64,000 nt of DNA from UBA1876 sp003446665 (lineage in GTDB: Bacteria; Synergistota; Synergistia; Synergistales; Thermovirgaceae). The notes beneath the pieces are model-generated. The model worked only from the letters and a program-made list of their open reading frames with translations. It had not been told where the DNA came from and searched no databases. The stretch is from the NCBI GenBank assembly GCA_040616305.1, contig CP159918.1:992001-1056000 (forward strand), in the 5' to 3' direction. Numbering within the stretch: position 1 is the stretch's first letter; every line of letters begins with the position of its first letter. Shown piece by piece: positions 24,235 to 32,992 of the stretch. A program made the position numbers and the translations under genes.

Positions 24235-24642
24235 TCAGACAAGAACGGTAAAGACCGGTTTCGTGGAGTGCACGTACTTGATGCCGGAAATTCCTTCGAC
24301 AAAGCGTTTTACGTCTTCCGAAGAACCCCTGAGGAGCACCACTTCGAAACAGTGGTCATGATCAACGTGCACGTGGGTGGAGCATATGATAATGTGACCG
24401 AAATCGTGTTGAAGAGCTGTGAGCTCCTGTGCGGTGTCGTGTGAATGATGATCGTAGGTGATAGTTACCGTACCGTAAACGCTTTCCGTTCCCTTTTCCC
24501 ATACGGATTCAGCAATATAGTCTCTGATGAGGTTTCTCAGGGCATCTGACCTGTTCTTGTAGCCCGCGGACTCAATGCGGGAGTCGAATTCCTCAAGCAG
24601 TGATTCCGGAAGTGAGACACCGAAGCGCGCCAGTCTTTCCAC
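24235..24642 (-). CDS. nikR: nickel-responsive transcriptional regulator NikR
   Basis: Ribbon-helix-helix repressor that binds Ni(II) and then DNA. Residues 4-45 form the RHH DNA-binding part (LARFGVSLPESLLEEFD, then NRSDALRNLI). The ACT-like C-terminal domain has His79, His90, His92 and Cys98, the same spacing as the square-planar nickel site of E. coli NikR (His76, His87, His89, Cys95). The 135-residue length is normal. It starts with GTG behind a GGAGGG site. No nickel transporter or nickel enzyme gene is close by, so its targets are elsewhere. Confidence 0.93.
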   Translation of the reverse strand: MERLARFGVSLPESLLEEFDSRIESAGYKNRSDALRNLIRDYIAESVWEKGTESVYGTVTITYDHHSHDTAQELTALQHDFGHIIICSTHVHVDHDHCFEVVLLRGSSEDVKRFVEGISGIKYVHSTKPVFTVLV

Positions 24643-24695
24643 CGGTATTTCCCTCCTTTTATCGGTCCTTTCAAACCTTTAAATTTTGCAATGTG

Positions 24696-24719
24696 ACATC
24701 CGGAAGACAAAAGGGATGT
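24696..24719. promoter_or_regulatory. weak inverted repeat in the nikR upstream region
   Basis: ACATCC (24696-24701) and GGATGT (24714-24719), a 6-bp inverted repeat with a 12-base spacer, 54 bases before the nikR start and after the radical SAM gene. NikR sites in E. coli have two 6-bp arms with a 16-base spacer, so this is only a loose parallel. No confident -35/-10 pair is seen in the 108-base gap. Confidence 0.25.
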
Positions 24720-24750
24720 TCCGAACTTTTTTGTCGGACCCATCCCGCTA

Positions 24751-26442
24751 TTAACGAAAAGCCAAAAGTTCGCTTATTCCGTCCAGAACCCCGGGTTCGT
24801 CGAGTATGGCGGCAAGATCCTGGTAGCAGGCAAAAGGCCTGGCCTGAATTATCCTTCTCGCGCGAGCTTTGCCGATTCCGGGAAGGGCCTCTATTTCCTC
24901 GAAGCCGCATCGATTTATGTCGACAGGGCACGGGATTCCCGTTACGGAACGGCTTCCATGGTCCGTGACAACTACATCGATTACTTCGCATTCGGGTTCC
25001 GTCGACGTTATTATGCCGACCAAAAGGGGATAGCTTCCAAGAGGTCTCCCGAAGCACAAACGTCCCTGCCGTTCCTCGATTCTGACACGTTTGATAACTG
25101 TGCCGGTGGGGGCGACTCGTTTCAGCATTATGGGATCGATTTCTTCTCTAACCCAGTTTTTCCATTTCATAAAGGCCTTTTTCCCCGCCTTCGAGGGATT
25201 TTCTTTCGAAAGACGAGCGAGGGGCGTCCTCGGGAAGATCATTGCCTGTCTTATGTTTATCCGTCTTACGGTAAGGTTCTCCTCGACCAGGCGTTTGAGA
25301 AAAAGTCTGTTCGCTTCAAAGGACCCCTTGTCCTCTCCCGCGAGGCCGGCCAGGAAATTAAGCCCCGGAAGAGCAGTGGGCAAACCTCTCTTCCTTTTGC
25401 GATGGCCTCCGGCGACGTTGATGAGGCGTACAACACGAAGCGCGGTTTCGGCGTCCACCTTGAGATTGTTCAGTTTCCTGACTTTTGGGTCGAGGCTTTC
25501 TATGCCCAAAGAAAGTACGTCACCTTCCGTATTCCATCTGCATATTTCCTCAAGCGTCCCGAGGGATTCGTCTGGAAAGGCGGCAATGGTAAGGGGGTTG
25601 CAGTTGTCGGTATGCAGCACTTCCAGATCGGGACAGGCGCCTCGTACGGCGGCGTAAAGTTCTTTAATTTTTGATGGCTCCGGTCGGATTCCACAGAGAG
25701 TATCGGTCCCGCCGTAGGAAAGGATGTTTGAGCACCTCCCGAACCGGAAAGCGGTGACCCCCGAATCCGCCAGGGCTTTTGTTTCTTCTGCGATATCGGT
25801 GACCGGACGTTCTTCGTAGGTTGAAAAAGCTCCTTCGGAACAAAAACTGCATCGACCGCCTTTTCTGTCGCACCCGCGCGACAATTCCAGTTCGGCCACA
25901 AGCCATGGATAAAAGGGATGAGCTTTTACCACTTTAGCACCGAGTTGCGCCCACCGTCTTATTTTTTCATAGGTTCTCGTCTTTTCGGGCCGCAATTCGC
26001 CGGTTTTTAGAAAATGATCGAGAGCCGCTTCCGGATCTCTGGTGCACAAGCAATCGACTCCGTCGAGGACAAGGTCCAGCGCTTTGCTTCCGCCCTTCAG
26101 GGTGTAACCGTGACGTATGGGGCCTCCTAAAAAGAGTGATCCTTTCCGGGGCAACCCGCAAAGGTCTTTTAATTCGCTAAGGGTCAAGGGAGATCCTCCA
26201 CGATAACGTCCGGGTACGGTCAAACCTGAAATTACGGTGATAATATCCGCCTCGGCCACGGCTTCCCGTTGGCAAGTGATGCGCCACTGGTCTGCCGTGA
26301 GATAACGCGTTTCAAAGCCATGAGATTCCAGTACTCCAAAAGCATACCGGACATAGGGCGAAATGTAGGGTGGTACTCCGAAACAGGCAGGCTCATCGAC
26401 ATAACCATCCAGAAGAAGCGCTTTTTTCGTCACCTTCATCAC
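24751..26442 (-). CDS. radical SAM protein with C-terminal helix-hairpin-helix domain (COG1031 type)
   Basis: A 563-residue protein of the uncharacterised COG1031 kind. After an N-terminal Rossmann/B12-domain-like part (residues 1-180, with LFLGGPIRHG), the radical SAM cluster motif is unusual, C-x6-C-x2-C: Cys191, Cys198, Cys201 (CDRKGGRCSFC). The barrel carries FRFGRCSNI and SLGIESLDPKVR. A TRAM-like beta segment (about 430-500) precedes a C-terminal helix-hairpin-helix (about 515-560, LPGIGKARARRI) of the type that contacts nucleic acid. Together these suggest tRNA or DNA modification, but the reaction is unknown. The start is GTG 26442 or ATG 26439; it is divergent from nadE and upstream of nikR on the same strand. 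Confidence 0.82.
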   Translation of the reverse strand: MMKVTKKALLLDGYVDEPACFGVPPYISPYVRYAFGVLESHGFETRYLTADQWRITCQREAVAEADIITVISGLTVPGRYRGGSPLTLSELKDLCGLPRKGSLFLGGPIRHGYTLKGGSKALDLVLDGVDCLCTRDPEAALDHFLKTGELRPEKTRTYEKIRRWAQLGAKVVKAHPFYPWLVAELELSRGCDRKGGRCSFCSEGAFSTYEERPVTDIAEETKALADSGVTAFRFGRCSNILSYGGTDTLCGIRPEPSKIKELYAAVRGACPDLEVLHTDNCNPLTIAAFPDESLGTLEEICRWNTEGDVLSLGIESLDPKVRKLNNLKVDAETALRVVRLINVAGGHRKRKRGLPTALPGLNFLAGLAGEDKGSFEANRLFLKRLVEENLTVRRINIRQAMIFPRTPLARLSKENPSKAGKKAFMKWKNWVREEIDPIMLKRVAPTGTVIKRVRIEERQGRLCFGRPLGSYPLLVGIITSTEPECEVIDVVVTDHGSRSVTGIPCPVDINRCGFEEIEALPGIGKARARRIIQARPFACYQDLAAILDEPGVLDGISELLAFR

Positions 26443-26473
26443 CTGCGGGAAGTATATTCCGAAACATCGGCTG

Positions 26474-26491
26474 TGTTAGAATATCACGTGA
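26474..26491 (+). promoter_or_regulatory. candidate nadE promoter with adjacent TCACGTGA palindrome
   Basis: Extended -10 TGTTAGAAT (26474-26482) with an 8-bp palindrome TCACGTGA at 26484-26491 around the expected start site, in the 87-base gap between divergent genes. No clear -35. The palindrome could be chance or a repressor site. Confidence 0.35.
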
Positions 26492-26529
26492 CGATGGAGC
26501 GGGAAACAGCAAATCTGGGGTTGATATTT

Positions 26530-27297
26530 ATGAGGCCGTTGTACAGGGATCCGGAAAGGCTTGCTAAAACCATACAGGAGTGGCTGAAAAAGAAGATAGA
26601 GGGCTCCGGCAGGCGCGGAGGAATCGTCGGGCTGAGCGGAGGTATAGACTCCGCCGTTGTGGCGGGTTTGCTAAAAAAAGTATGTGGTTTGCAGATGCTC
26701 GCGGTAATCATGCCCTGCCACAGCCAAGAGGATGACGTCAAAGACGCATACAAGGTGGCGGAATCGCTCGATCTCCCTCATACACTCGTTGACCTTACGT
26801 CGGTTTACGACGCGCTGGTGAAATCAGTTTCCTCGGCAGTAGATGACGATTTTGAAGTACTGCCACTGGCGAACGCAAAACCCAGGTTGCGAATGACCAC
26901 GCTGTACATGCTTGGACAACAGAGGCGCTATCTTGTCTGCGGAACCGGCAACAAGGCGGAACTGACAATAGGTTATTTCACCAAGCATGGCGATTCGGGA
27001 GTCGATGTGCTTCCCCTTGGAGACCTGCTCAAGCAAGAGGTGAGAGAGCTTGCCAGGTACCTCGAAATACCCGAAGAGATCATAAATAAACCGCCTTCGG
27101 CAGGGTTGTGGAAAGGGCAGACCGACGAAGGCGAAATTGGATTTTCATATGACTTGATTGATAAATATCTTGCAGGTGGCGACGTCCCAGTGGAAGTAAA
27201 GGATAAGATAGAAGAAATGAACCGCAGAACTTCCCACAAGAGAGACGTTCCTCCTATCTGCGTAATCGATGACAACGACACGACACAGGGGTGGTAA
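26530..27297 (+). CDS. nadE: ammonia-dependent NAD+ synthetase
   Basis: Final step of NAD synthesis: amidates deamido-NAD+ with ammonia and ATP. From the ATG at 26530 it has 255 residues, the length of the short, ammonia-dependent class, with no N-terminal glutaminase domain. The PP-loop is GLSGGIDSA at 35-43; also typical are GTGNKAELTIGYFTKHGD and PSAGLWKGQTDE. The start is chosen by a GGGG-containing site upstream and by position behind a -10 box; in-frame Mets further upstream would run back into the divergent gene's leader. nadD and nadK are also in the window. Confidence 0.93.
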   Translation: MRPLYRDPERLAKTIQEWLKKKIEGSGRRGGIVGLSGGIDSAVVAGLLKKVCGLQMLAVIMPCHSQEDDVKDAYKVAESLDLPHTLVDLTSVYDALVKSVSSAVDDDFEVLPLANAKPRLRMTTLYMLGQQRRYLVCGTGNKAELTIGYFTKHGDSGVDVLPLGDLLKQEVRELARYLEIPEEIINKPPSAGLWKGQTDEGEIGFSYDLIDKYLAGGDVPVEVKDKIEEMNRRTSHKRDVPPICVIDDNDTTQGW

Positions 27298-27300
27298 GAA

Positions 27301-28053
27301 ATGGCCGGACATTCGAAATGGGCTAACATAAAGCATCGGAAGGCCGCTCAGGATGCCAAAAAGGGAAGGGAATTCCAGAAGCACGTAAGAGCGATAATGG
27401 TCGCCGCTCGTGAGGGAGGAGGTGACCCTTCGATGAATATACGGTTGAAGGCCGCTATCGAAAGGGCGAAAGCGGTTAACCTGCCTGCCGATTCCATCGA
27501 GAAGGCGATAAAAAAGGGTACGGGAGATATCGAAGGTGCCCGTTACGAAGAAGTATTTTACGAAGGATATGGAAACGGCGGCGTCGCTGTTCTAGTGGAG
27601 ACCCTCACGGACAACAAAAACCGCACCGCTTCAGAGATACGACATCTCTTCAGCAAAAACGGAGGCTCTCTCGGCGAGGCTGGCTGTGTTTCCTGGATTT
27701 TCGAACGCAAGGGTACCATTTTTGTAAAGGGCGAAGAACTCGACGAGGACGAACTGCTTTCTGTCTGCCTCGAAAGCGGTGCAGAGGACCTTACCCGCGA
27801 GGAAGGCGGTTTCACTGTCACGGCGGATCCTTCCCTTATGTCGGAAGTAAGGGAGAAGCTGGAATCTTTGGGCTATTCCGTCGAAAGGGCGGAACTGGAC
27901 ATGATCCCCAAAACGCAGGTAACGGTTGGTTCCAGGGAAGAAGCAGAAAAGATACTCAAGTTTGTGGATGCCCTGGAAGACCACGATGACGTACAAAACG
28001 TTTACGCCAACTTCGATATCCCCGACGAAATCCTGGAAGAAATCTCCGGTTAA
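27301..28053 (+). CDS. yebC: YebC/PmpR-family regulatory protein
   Basis: DUF28 protein of 250 residues, full length, with the diagnostic N terminus MAGHSKWANIKHRK and the domain segments GGDPSMNIRL and YEGYGNGGVAVLVE. Family members act as transcription factors and have been linked to translation of proline stretches; the target here cannot be told. It lies three bases after nadE and just ahead of ruvC-ruvA-ruvB, a linkage seen in very many bacteria. Confidence 0.95.
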   Translation: MAGHSKWANIKHRKAAQDAKKGREFQKHVRAIMVAAREGGGDPSMNIRLKAAIERAKAVNLPADSIEKAIKKGTGDIEGARYEEVFYEGYGNGGVAVLVETLTDNKNRTASEIRHLFSKNGGSLGEAGCVSWIFERKGTIFVKGEELDEDELLSVCLESGAEDLTREEGGFTVTADPSLMSEVREKLESLGYSVERAELDMIPKTQVTVGSREEAEKILKFVDALEDHDDVQNVYANFDIPDEILEEISG

Positions 28054-28057
28054 AACC

Positions 28058-28576
28058 ATGACGCTATGCCTCGGTATCGACCCAGGCCTTGGAAGACTCG
28101 GTTTCGCAGTAGTGAAAAGTGACGGTTCTTACTACAAGGCGCTCGAGTACGGAGTAATCGAGACGAGGGCGCAAACGGCATTGCCCGAAAGACTTTCTTT
28201 TGTCTATTTAAAACTCGAGGAAATAATAAGAAACCGAAACCCCCAGCTTTTGACTGTGGAAAAACTTTTTTTCGGACGAAACAGGACAACGGCGGAGATG
28301 ATCTTTCAGGCAAGGGGAGTAGTCCTTTTACTTGGGGCGCTTAACGGGCTGCGGGTGGCCGAGCCAACGCCTGCCCAGGTTAAAACAGCTGTTTGCGGAA
28401 ACGGCAGGGCTCAGAAACGACAGGTTCAGCTGATGGTTCAACGTATCTTCGGCCTTCCTGAAATTCCCAGGCCTGATGATTCGGCCGATGCTCTTGCCGT
28501 AGCCATAGCCGGGATAGTAATCACGGAATTCGAGGACCGGGCGGGAGGGGTTGCCGCAAATGCTCCGCTATCTTGA
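28058..28576 (+). CDS. ruvC: crossover junction endodeoxyribonuclease RuvC
   Basis: Holliday-junction resolvase, 172 residues. Acidic residues of the RNase H-like site are visible: Asp8 in GIDPGLGR, Glu in TVEKLFFGRN, and the Asp pair in RPDDSADALA near residue 145. The start is the ATG at 28058, 4 bases after the yebC stop; the frame is open further upstream, but only as an antisense-like shadow of yebC. It overlaps ruvA by 17 bases. Confidence 0.95.
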   Translation: MTLCLGIDPGLGRLGFAVVKSDGSYYKALEYGVIETRAQTALPERLSFVYLKLEEIIRNRNPQLLTVEKLFFGRNRTTAEMIFQARGVVLLLGALNGLRVAEPTPAQVKTAVCGNGRAQKRQVQLMVQRIFGLPEIPRPDDSADALAVAIAGIVITEFEDRAGGVAANAPLS

Positions 28577-29159
28577 AGGTCTGGTCACCGAAAAACAGGA
28601 CGAAGGGATCTGCCTATTTGTCCATGGTTTCGGGTTTTACCTTTATTGCTCGAAAAGTGTCATCAACTCGGTAAACGAGGGCGATCAAAGAAAAATCTAC
28701 ACTCATTTGCAGGTCGGCGAAAACGCGTTGGGACTTTACGGTTTTATGGAGGAGGAAGAAAGAGAGCTCTTCCAGTTGCTTTTAACCGTAAAGGGAGTCG
28801 GGGCCAGGATGGCCATGTCCTTTTTGCGACATCTCGACCTTGGCGAGATCGCCGAAGCTATATCGACGTCACAGGTAGAACTTCTGTCGACAGTGCCGGG
28901 AGTAGGCAAAAAAACTGCGGAGCGGGTATGCTTTGAACTCAAGCAAAAAATCGAGAAATCGTCGGCTTCGTCTTTGAGGCCCATCCTGGGAGACAGGCAT
29001 GTTACCGGGACGGTCCTGGAGGCTTTGGCGAGCCTCGGATTTTCGCCCGGAGAGGCCATGAGGGCCGTGGCTTCGGCTTCAAGGCAGGATTCGGCCGCCG
29101 CGGAAACGGAAGAAAAGCTTCTTCAGGCGGCACTCAAAGAGTTGCAACGACGCAAGTAG
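28560..29159 (+). CDS. ruvA: Holliday junction branch migration protein RuvA
   Basis: Tetrameric junction-binding subunit that loads RuvB. The 199-residue protein starts MLRYLEGLV, an OB-fold domain, then two helix-hairpin-helix motifs (VKGVGARMA, VPGVGKKTA) and the C-terminal RuvB-contact domain (from about 145). The ATG at 28560 with GGGAGGGG 9 bases upstream is preferred to a TTG at 28551 directly abutting that site. Confidence 0.94.
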   Translation: MLRYLEGLVTEKQDEGICLFVHGFGFYLYCSKSVINSVNEGDQRKIYTHLQVGENALGLYGFMEEEERELFQLLLTVKGVGARMAMSFLRHLDLGEIAEAISTSQVELLSTVPGVGKKTAERVCFELKQKIEKSSASSLRPILGDRHVTGTVLEALASLGFSPGEAMRAVASASRQDSAAAETEEKLLQAALKELQRRK

Positions 29160-29174
29160 TGAAGGGAGTTTCCC

Positions 29175-30227
29175 ATGACCGAACGTTCCGGAAGGATCGT
29201 TGACATGTCAAGCAGAAGTCCAGATGAAGATTCGCAGGGCATCAGACCGACTTCCCTTGAGAATTTCGTCGGACAGGCGGAACTCAAGGAAAAGCTGTCG
29301 ATTTACATAAAAGCCGCGAAGATGAGAGGCGAACCCCTCGACCATTGCCTTTTTTACGGACCGCCTGGGCTGGGCAAGACCACGCTGGCCGGAATCATCG
29401 CCAGGGAAATGCAAGGGCAGATACGCATCACTTCGGGACCCGCTCTCGAAAGGGCCGGAGACCTTGCGGCCATTCTTTCCAACCTGCAGCCTATGGATGT
29501 TCTTTTTATCGACGAGATTCACCGCTTGTCTTCTGTAGTAGAAGAAGTCCTTTACCCTGGCATGGAGGATTTTTCACTGGATATTATCGTAGGAAAGGGG
29601 CCCATGGCACGAAACATAAGGCTCACCCTTCCGCCTTTTACGCTGGTCGGAGCCACGACTCGACTTGGTCTCATTACGTCGCCTCTTCGGGCCCGTTTTG
29701 GCATAGTGGAGCAGTTGAACCTCTACGAACCTGACGAACTGGTAGAAATAGTCATGCGCGGGGCGGCGTTTTTGGGTGTGGATATTTTACAGGAAGGCGC
29801 GCGCCTCATAGCCAAACGGGCCAGGGGAACACCCAGGATTGCGCTGAGATTGCTAAGGAGAGTGCGAGATGTAGCCGAGGTAGGGGAACACAAGATAATA
29901 GACGCTAAACTCGCATGCGAAGCACTGGACATGCTTGGAATAGACGCTGCAGGCCTGGACGAGTGTGACAGACGGTACCTGAGGGTCCTTGTAAATCTTT
30001 TCGGCGGAGGGCCTGTTGGCTTGTCCACGTTGTCGGCGGCTCTCCAGGAAGAAAGCCAGACCATAGAGGACATATATGAGCCGTTTCTTATACAAAAAGG
30101 GCTTATAGAAAGAACCCCCAGGGGACGAAAGGCAACGGGCAAGGCCTATTCCTATCTGGGTGTGAGGGAACCGGATGCGGAATTCCCTCAGAAACGGCTG
30201 GGACTTGTCGAGGATGAGGAAATCTGA
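29175..30227 (+). CDS. ruvB: Holliday junction DNA helicase RuvB
   Basis: AAA+ motor of branch migration, 350 residues. Walker A GPPGLGKTT at 62-70, Walker B FIDEIHR, sensor segment GATTRLGL, arginine finger region LRARFG, and a C-terminal winged helix ending with IQKGLIERTPRGR. It follows ruvA by 15 bases, completing ruvC-ruvA-ruvB. Confidence 0.97.
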   Translation: MTERSGRIVDMSSRSPDEDSQGIRPTSLENFVGQAELKEKLSIYIKAAKMRGEPLDHCLFYGPPGLGKTTLAGIIAREMQGQIRITSGPALERAGDLAAILSNLQPMDVLFIDEIHRLSSVVEEVLYPGMEDFSLDIIVGKGPMARNIRLTLPPFTLVGATTRLGLITSPLRARFGIVEQLNLYEPDELVEIVMRGAAFLGVDILQEGARLIAKRARGTPRIALRLLRRVRDVAEVGEHKIIDAKLACEALDMLGIDAAGLDECDRRYLRVLVNLFGGGPVGLSTLSAALQEESQTIEDIYEPFLIQKGLIERTPRGRKATGKAYSYLGVREPDAEFPQKRLGLVEDEEI

Positions 30228-30243
30228 AAAAGGGAGGTGACTG

Positions 30244-30474
30244 GTGATGATCCAGAGTGTAGGAAAAGTCTTCCTGCTTGTGGGTGTGTTACTGGTCATT
30301 CTCGGCCTGGTTATGATCCTCGCAGGTCGGATGTCCATGCCGTTCGGGAAACTGCCAGGCGACATTGTCATCAAACGCGATAACTTCGTCCTCTTTGTTC
30401 CCCTGGTATCGATGCTGGTCTTAAGCCTGGTGCTTACGGTTATCTTGAACGTCATCTCTCGGTTTTTCAGATAA
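30244..30474 (+). CDS. DUF2905-like small membrane protein
   Basis: A 76-residue protein with two membrane helices (about 8-28 and 48-72) around a conserved-looking loop, GKLPGDIVIKRDNF, which is the hallmark of DUF2905 proteins often found next to ruvB. Function unknown. GGGAGGTGA lies upstream of both the GTG at 30244 and the ATG at 30247; either could start. It is 16 bases after ruvB and probably in the same transcript. Confidence 0.85.
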   Translation: MMIQSVGKVFLLVGVLLVILGLVMILAGRMSMPFGKLPGDIVIKRDNFVLFVPLVSMLVLSLVLTVILNVISRFFR

Positions 30475-30517
30475 AAACGGGGAATTTATCTCTTGAATCC
30501 AGGAGGTTTCAAAACTT

Positions 30518-31903
30518 ATGCCAAAATGGAAGATAAATCTTGCATCAACCGTATTTTTTGCGGTTCTTTTATTCGCCTTCTTGTTTATTCAAGCGGGACC
30601 CTTGCCGGCCGAAGCAGAGGCGAAAACGATCCGTGTCGGCGTAGCCATGGACCAGACAAAGGGTACTCTATACTCCTCTGGTACGAAGACTTTAAAAGAT
30701 GCAAAGGGAAAAACCTTGACACGAAAGGGCAGTTTGTCAATTTCCATAGATCGTTCAGGGAATTTCATAAACGCCGGTAATGTATCACTTCAACTTCCAG
30801 TGGAGATAACCGGGAAGAACCTTCTGCAGTGGGGCAACCATCCCTACCGCGGAAGTCTTCGCTTAGTCCGCTCAAACAAAGGTTTTACAGTCGTTAATAT
30901 AGTTGATACAGAAAACTACCTGCGAGGAGTCCTCAAGATGGAGGTAAACCCCGCCTGGGGGATGGAGGTTCTGAAGGCTCAGGCGATTGTGGCGCGTACC
31001 TATGCCCTGAGGAACCTCGGAAAACATGGCAAGGAAGGGTACGATCTTTGTGCCCTGCAGCATTGTCAGGTTTACAGGGGCGTAAACGCGGAAGACAGCC
31101 GCCTTACGAAAGCAGTAGAAGCGACAAGGGGGATAGTTGTCGTAACTGAAAAAGGCGATTACGCCGTAACGCCCTACCATGCAGACAGTGGAGGGCATAC
31201 GGCGAATGTAGCCGATGTATGGAGCGGTGATATTCCCTACCTCCGTGGACGACCCGAACCATTTGTCTACGAATCACCTTATTCAAACTGGCAGGCATCA
31301 TTGACGTTGCGCGAAATTGAGGAAGCGCTGAAGCCCAGGGGGCTCCGCGTCGGCAATCTGACTGAAGTTCGCGTTCTGGAAACCGATCAGGCCGGAAGAG
31401 CCGTTTATGTGGGCCTTGTTGGAGACCAGGGCCGAATGAAGATGAAAGCGAGCACTTTTCGGATGGCCCTTGGCAGCTCGAGAATAAAAAGCACATTGTT
31501 TACCATATCCCAGACGACCCGGCCGCGAGAACAAACGAGCTCATTCGCGCCTTCCAACCGGGCTGTCAGAGGAAATGTCCTTTCAACTCACGATGAAAGG
31601 GCTCTCATAAGCATGATCGAAGGGGGCGCTTTTACCTCCGAGGAAATGATGGACATGCTGATGCATCCGGAAAAACGTCCTGAATATCTTCAGCTTGCCT
31701 TTAAAAGGCGAAGCGGTGTCGAGAAAGAACCAACACCCAGCCTGTCTACTTCCGGAGCGATAACGATAACAGGGAAAGGATGGGGGCATGGTGTCGGAAT
31801 GTCTCAATGGGGTGCCAGGAAAATGGCCGAAGAGGGATGGGATTATTCGAAGATAATCGGTTACTATTACCCCCAGACTCATCTCAAACGAGACTACCGG
31901 TAA
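30518..31903 (+). CDS. SpoIID/LytB-domain glycan-strand lytic enzyme, with insert
   Basis: Exported protein: an N-terminal hydrophobic signal/anchor at residues 8-27 ending PAEAEA. The SpoIID core follows with NYLRGVLKMEV, whose Glu142 matches the catalytic Glu, ALKAQ-like VLKAQAIVARTYA, the Cys pair in DLCALQHCQVY (Cys178, Cys183), and the C-terminal motif GKGWGHGVGMSQWGA. SpoIID of Bacillus is a lytic transglycosylase cutting denuded glycan strands during engulfment; non-sporulating bacteria use relatives in wall remodelling. About 85 residues rich in Ser/Arg and acidic helices (roughly 335-420) separate the core from the C-terminal motif, more than in SpoIID. An AGGAGG site precedes the ATG. 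Confidence 0.85.
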   Translation: MPKWKINLASTVFFAVLLFAFLFIQAGPLPAEAEAKTIRVGVAMDQTKGTLYSSGTKTLKDAKGKTLTRKGSLSISIDRSGNFINAGNVSLQLPVEITGKNLLQWGNHPYRGSLRLVRSNKGFTVVNIVDTENYLRGVLKMEVNPAWGMEVLKAQAIVARTYALRNLGKHGKEGYDLCALQHCQVYRGVNAEDSRLTKAVEATRGIVVVTEKGDYAVTPYHADSGGHTANVADVWSGDIPYLRGRPEPFVYESPYSNWQASLTLREIEEALKPRGLRVGNLTEVRVLETDQAGRAVYVGLVGDQGRMKMKASTFRMALGSSRIKSTLFTISQTTRPREQTSSFAPSNRAVRGNVLSTHDERALISMIEGGAFTSEEMMDMLMHPEKRPEYLQLAFKRRSGVEKEPTPSLSTSGAITITGKGWGHGVGMSQWGARKMAEEGWDYSKIIGYYYPQTHLKRDYR

Positions 31904-31933
31904 CACTTGCTTTTTTCTTGAGGCAAAAACGTT

Positions 31934-32992
31934 ATGGATCATATGCATAACAACGATTATTTCGATATAAATGCTTACGGGTATTACCTCCCTCAGGAGC
32001 TTATAGCCCAAAACCCCGCAGAGCCGCGGGACAGTTCCAGGCTCATGGTCGTGGATCGCGAAAACGGCAGGATCACCCACTCCATATTCAGCAATTTGCA
32101 CTCATTCCTGAAAAGCGGTGATTTGCTGGTGCTTAACGATACCAAAGTCTTCCGCGCAAGGCTCAAGGGTGTGAAAAAAGGTGGGCAGACAGAGGCGGAA
32201 ATACTGCTTCTGAGACCATTAGATCGCCTGGAAAAAGAGTGGGAAGCCTTGGTCCGGCCCGGGAAAAGACTGAGTCCCGGAGCAGTTGTCATTCTGAAAG
32301 ACAAAACGGAAATCGTCATTGGCGAAAGCGCCGAAGCAGGCACTCGTCGGGTGGGTTTTCCTGGAGGTTGCAACGTCAGAGCCCTAATGGAAAGGATAGG
32401 GGAGGTGCCGCTTCCCCCATACATAAAGAAAACTTCCGCTCCTTCCGAAAGGTACCAGACGGTGTACGCCGACAAAAGCGGCTCGGCGGCGGCACCTACG
32501 GCAGGTCTCCATTTTACCGAAAGGGTCTTTAGGCGGCTCCACGAAAGCGGGGTGGAAAAGGCTTTTTTGACTTTACATGTCGGGCTGGGTACGTTCAGGC
32601 CCGTGAAAGAAAATGACATAAGAAATCACAAAATGCACGAAGAATACTGCAGCATAGACAAGGAAACAGCGGAAAAGATAAATCGGACCAAGCGAGGAGG
32701 CAACAGGGTGATAGCGGTGGGAACGACCGTTGTCCGCACTTTGGAAAGCCTTGCCGATGAAAGAACCGGCGAGGTAAATCCGGGAAGTCTTTGGACGAAA
32801 GCCTATATTTATCCGGGGTACGCTTTTAAGGCCGTAGACGCTATGGTGACTAATTTCCATCTTCCCAAGAGTACGCTTTTAATGCTGGTCGCGGCATTCG
32901 CGGGGCGGAACCTCATCCTGGAAGCCTATGAAGAAGCTGTCCGCATGCGGTACAGGTTTTTTTCCTTCGGGGACGCCATGCTGATAATTTAG
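31934..32992 (+). CDS. queA: S-adenosylmethionine:tRNA ribosyltransferase-isomerase
   Basis: Penultimate step of queuosine synthesis in tRNA: transfers and rearranges the ribosyl moiety of SAM onto preQ1-tRNA. The 352 residues contain YYLPQELIAQ, PRDSSRLMV, LNDTKV, PLPPYI, QTVYA, AAPTAGLHFT and TNFHLPKSTLLM, all QueA marks. In many genomes it follows ruvB, as here with two genes between. The start is ATG 31934 or 31943. Its stop abuts the stop of the convergent regulator with no gap, so there is no room for a terminator between them. Confidence 0.95.
   Translation: MDHMHNNDYFDINAYGYYLPQELIAQNPAEPRDSSRLMVVDRENGRITHSIFSNLHSFLKSGDLLVLNDTKVFRARLKGVKKGGQTEAEILLLRPLDRLEKEWEALVRPGKRLSPGAVVILKDKTEIVIGESAEAGTRRVGFPGGCNVRALMERIGEVPLPPYIKKTSAPSERYQTVYADKSGSAAAPTAGLHFTERVFRRLHESGVEKAFLTLHVGLGTFRPVKENDIRNHKMHEEYCSIDKETAEKINRTKRGGNRVIAVGTTVVRTLESLADERTGEVNPGSLWTKAYIYPGYAFKAVDAMVTNFHLPKSTLLMLVAAFAGRNLILEAYEEAVRMRYRFFSFGDAMLII

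Noticed and set aside
24958..25674. Plus-strand open frame opposite the radical SAM gene
   Set aside because: Antisense to a protein with a clear cluster motif; biased composition, no family resemblance.
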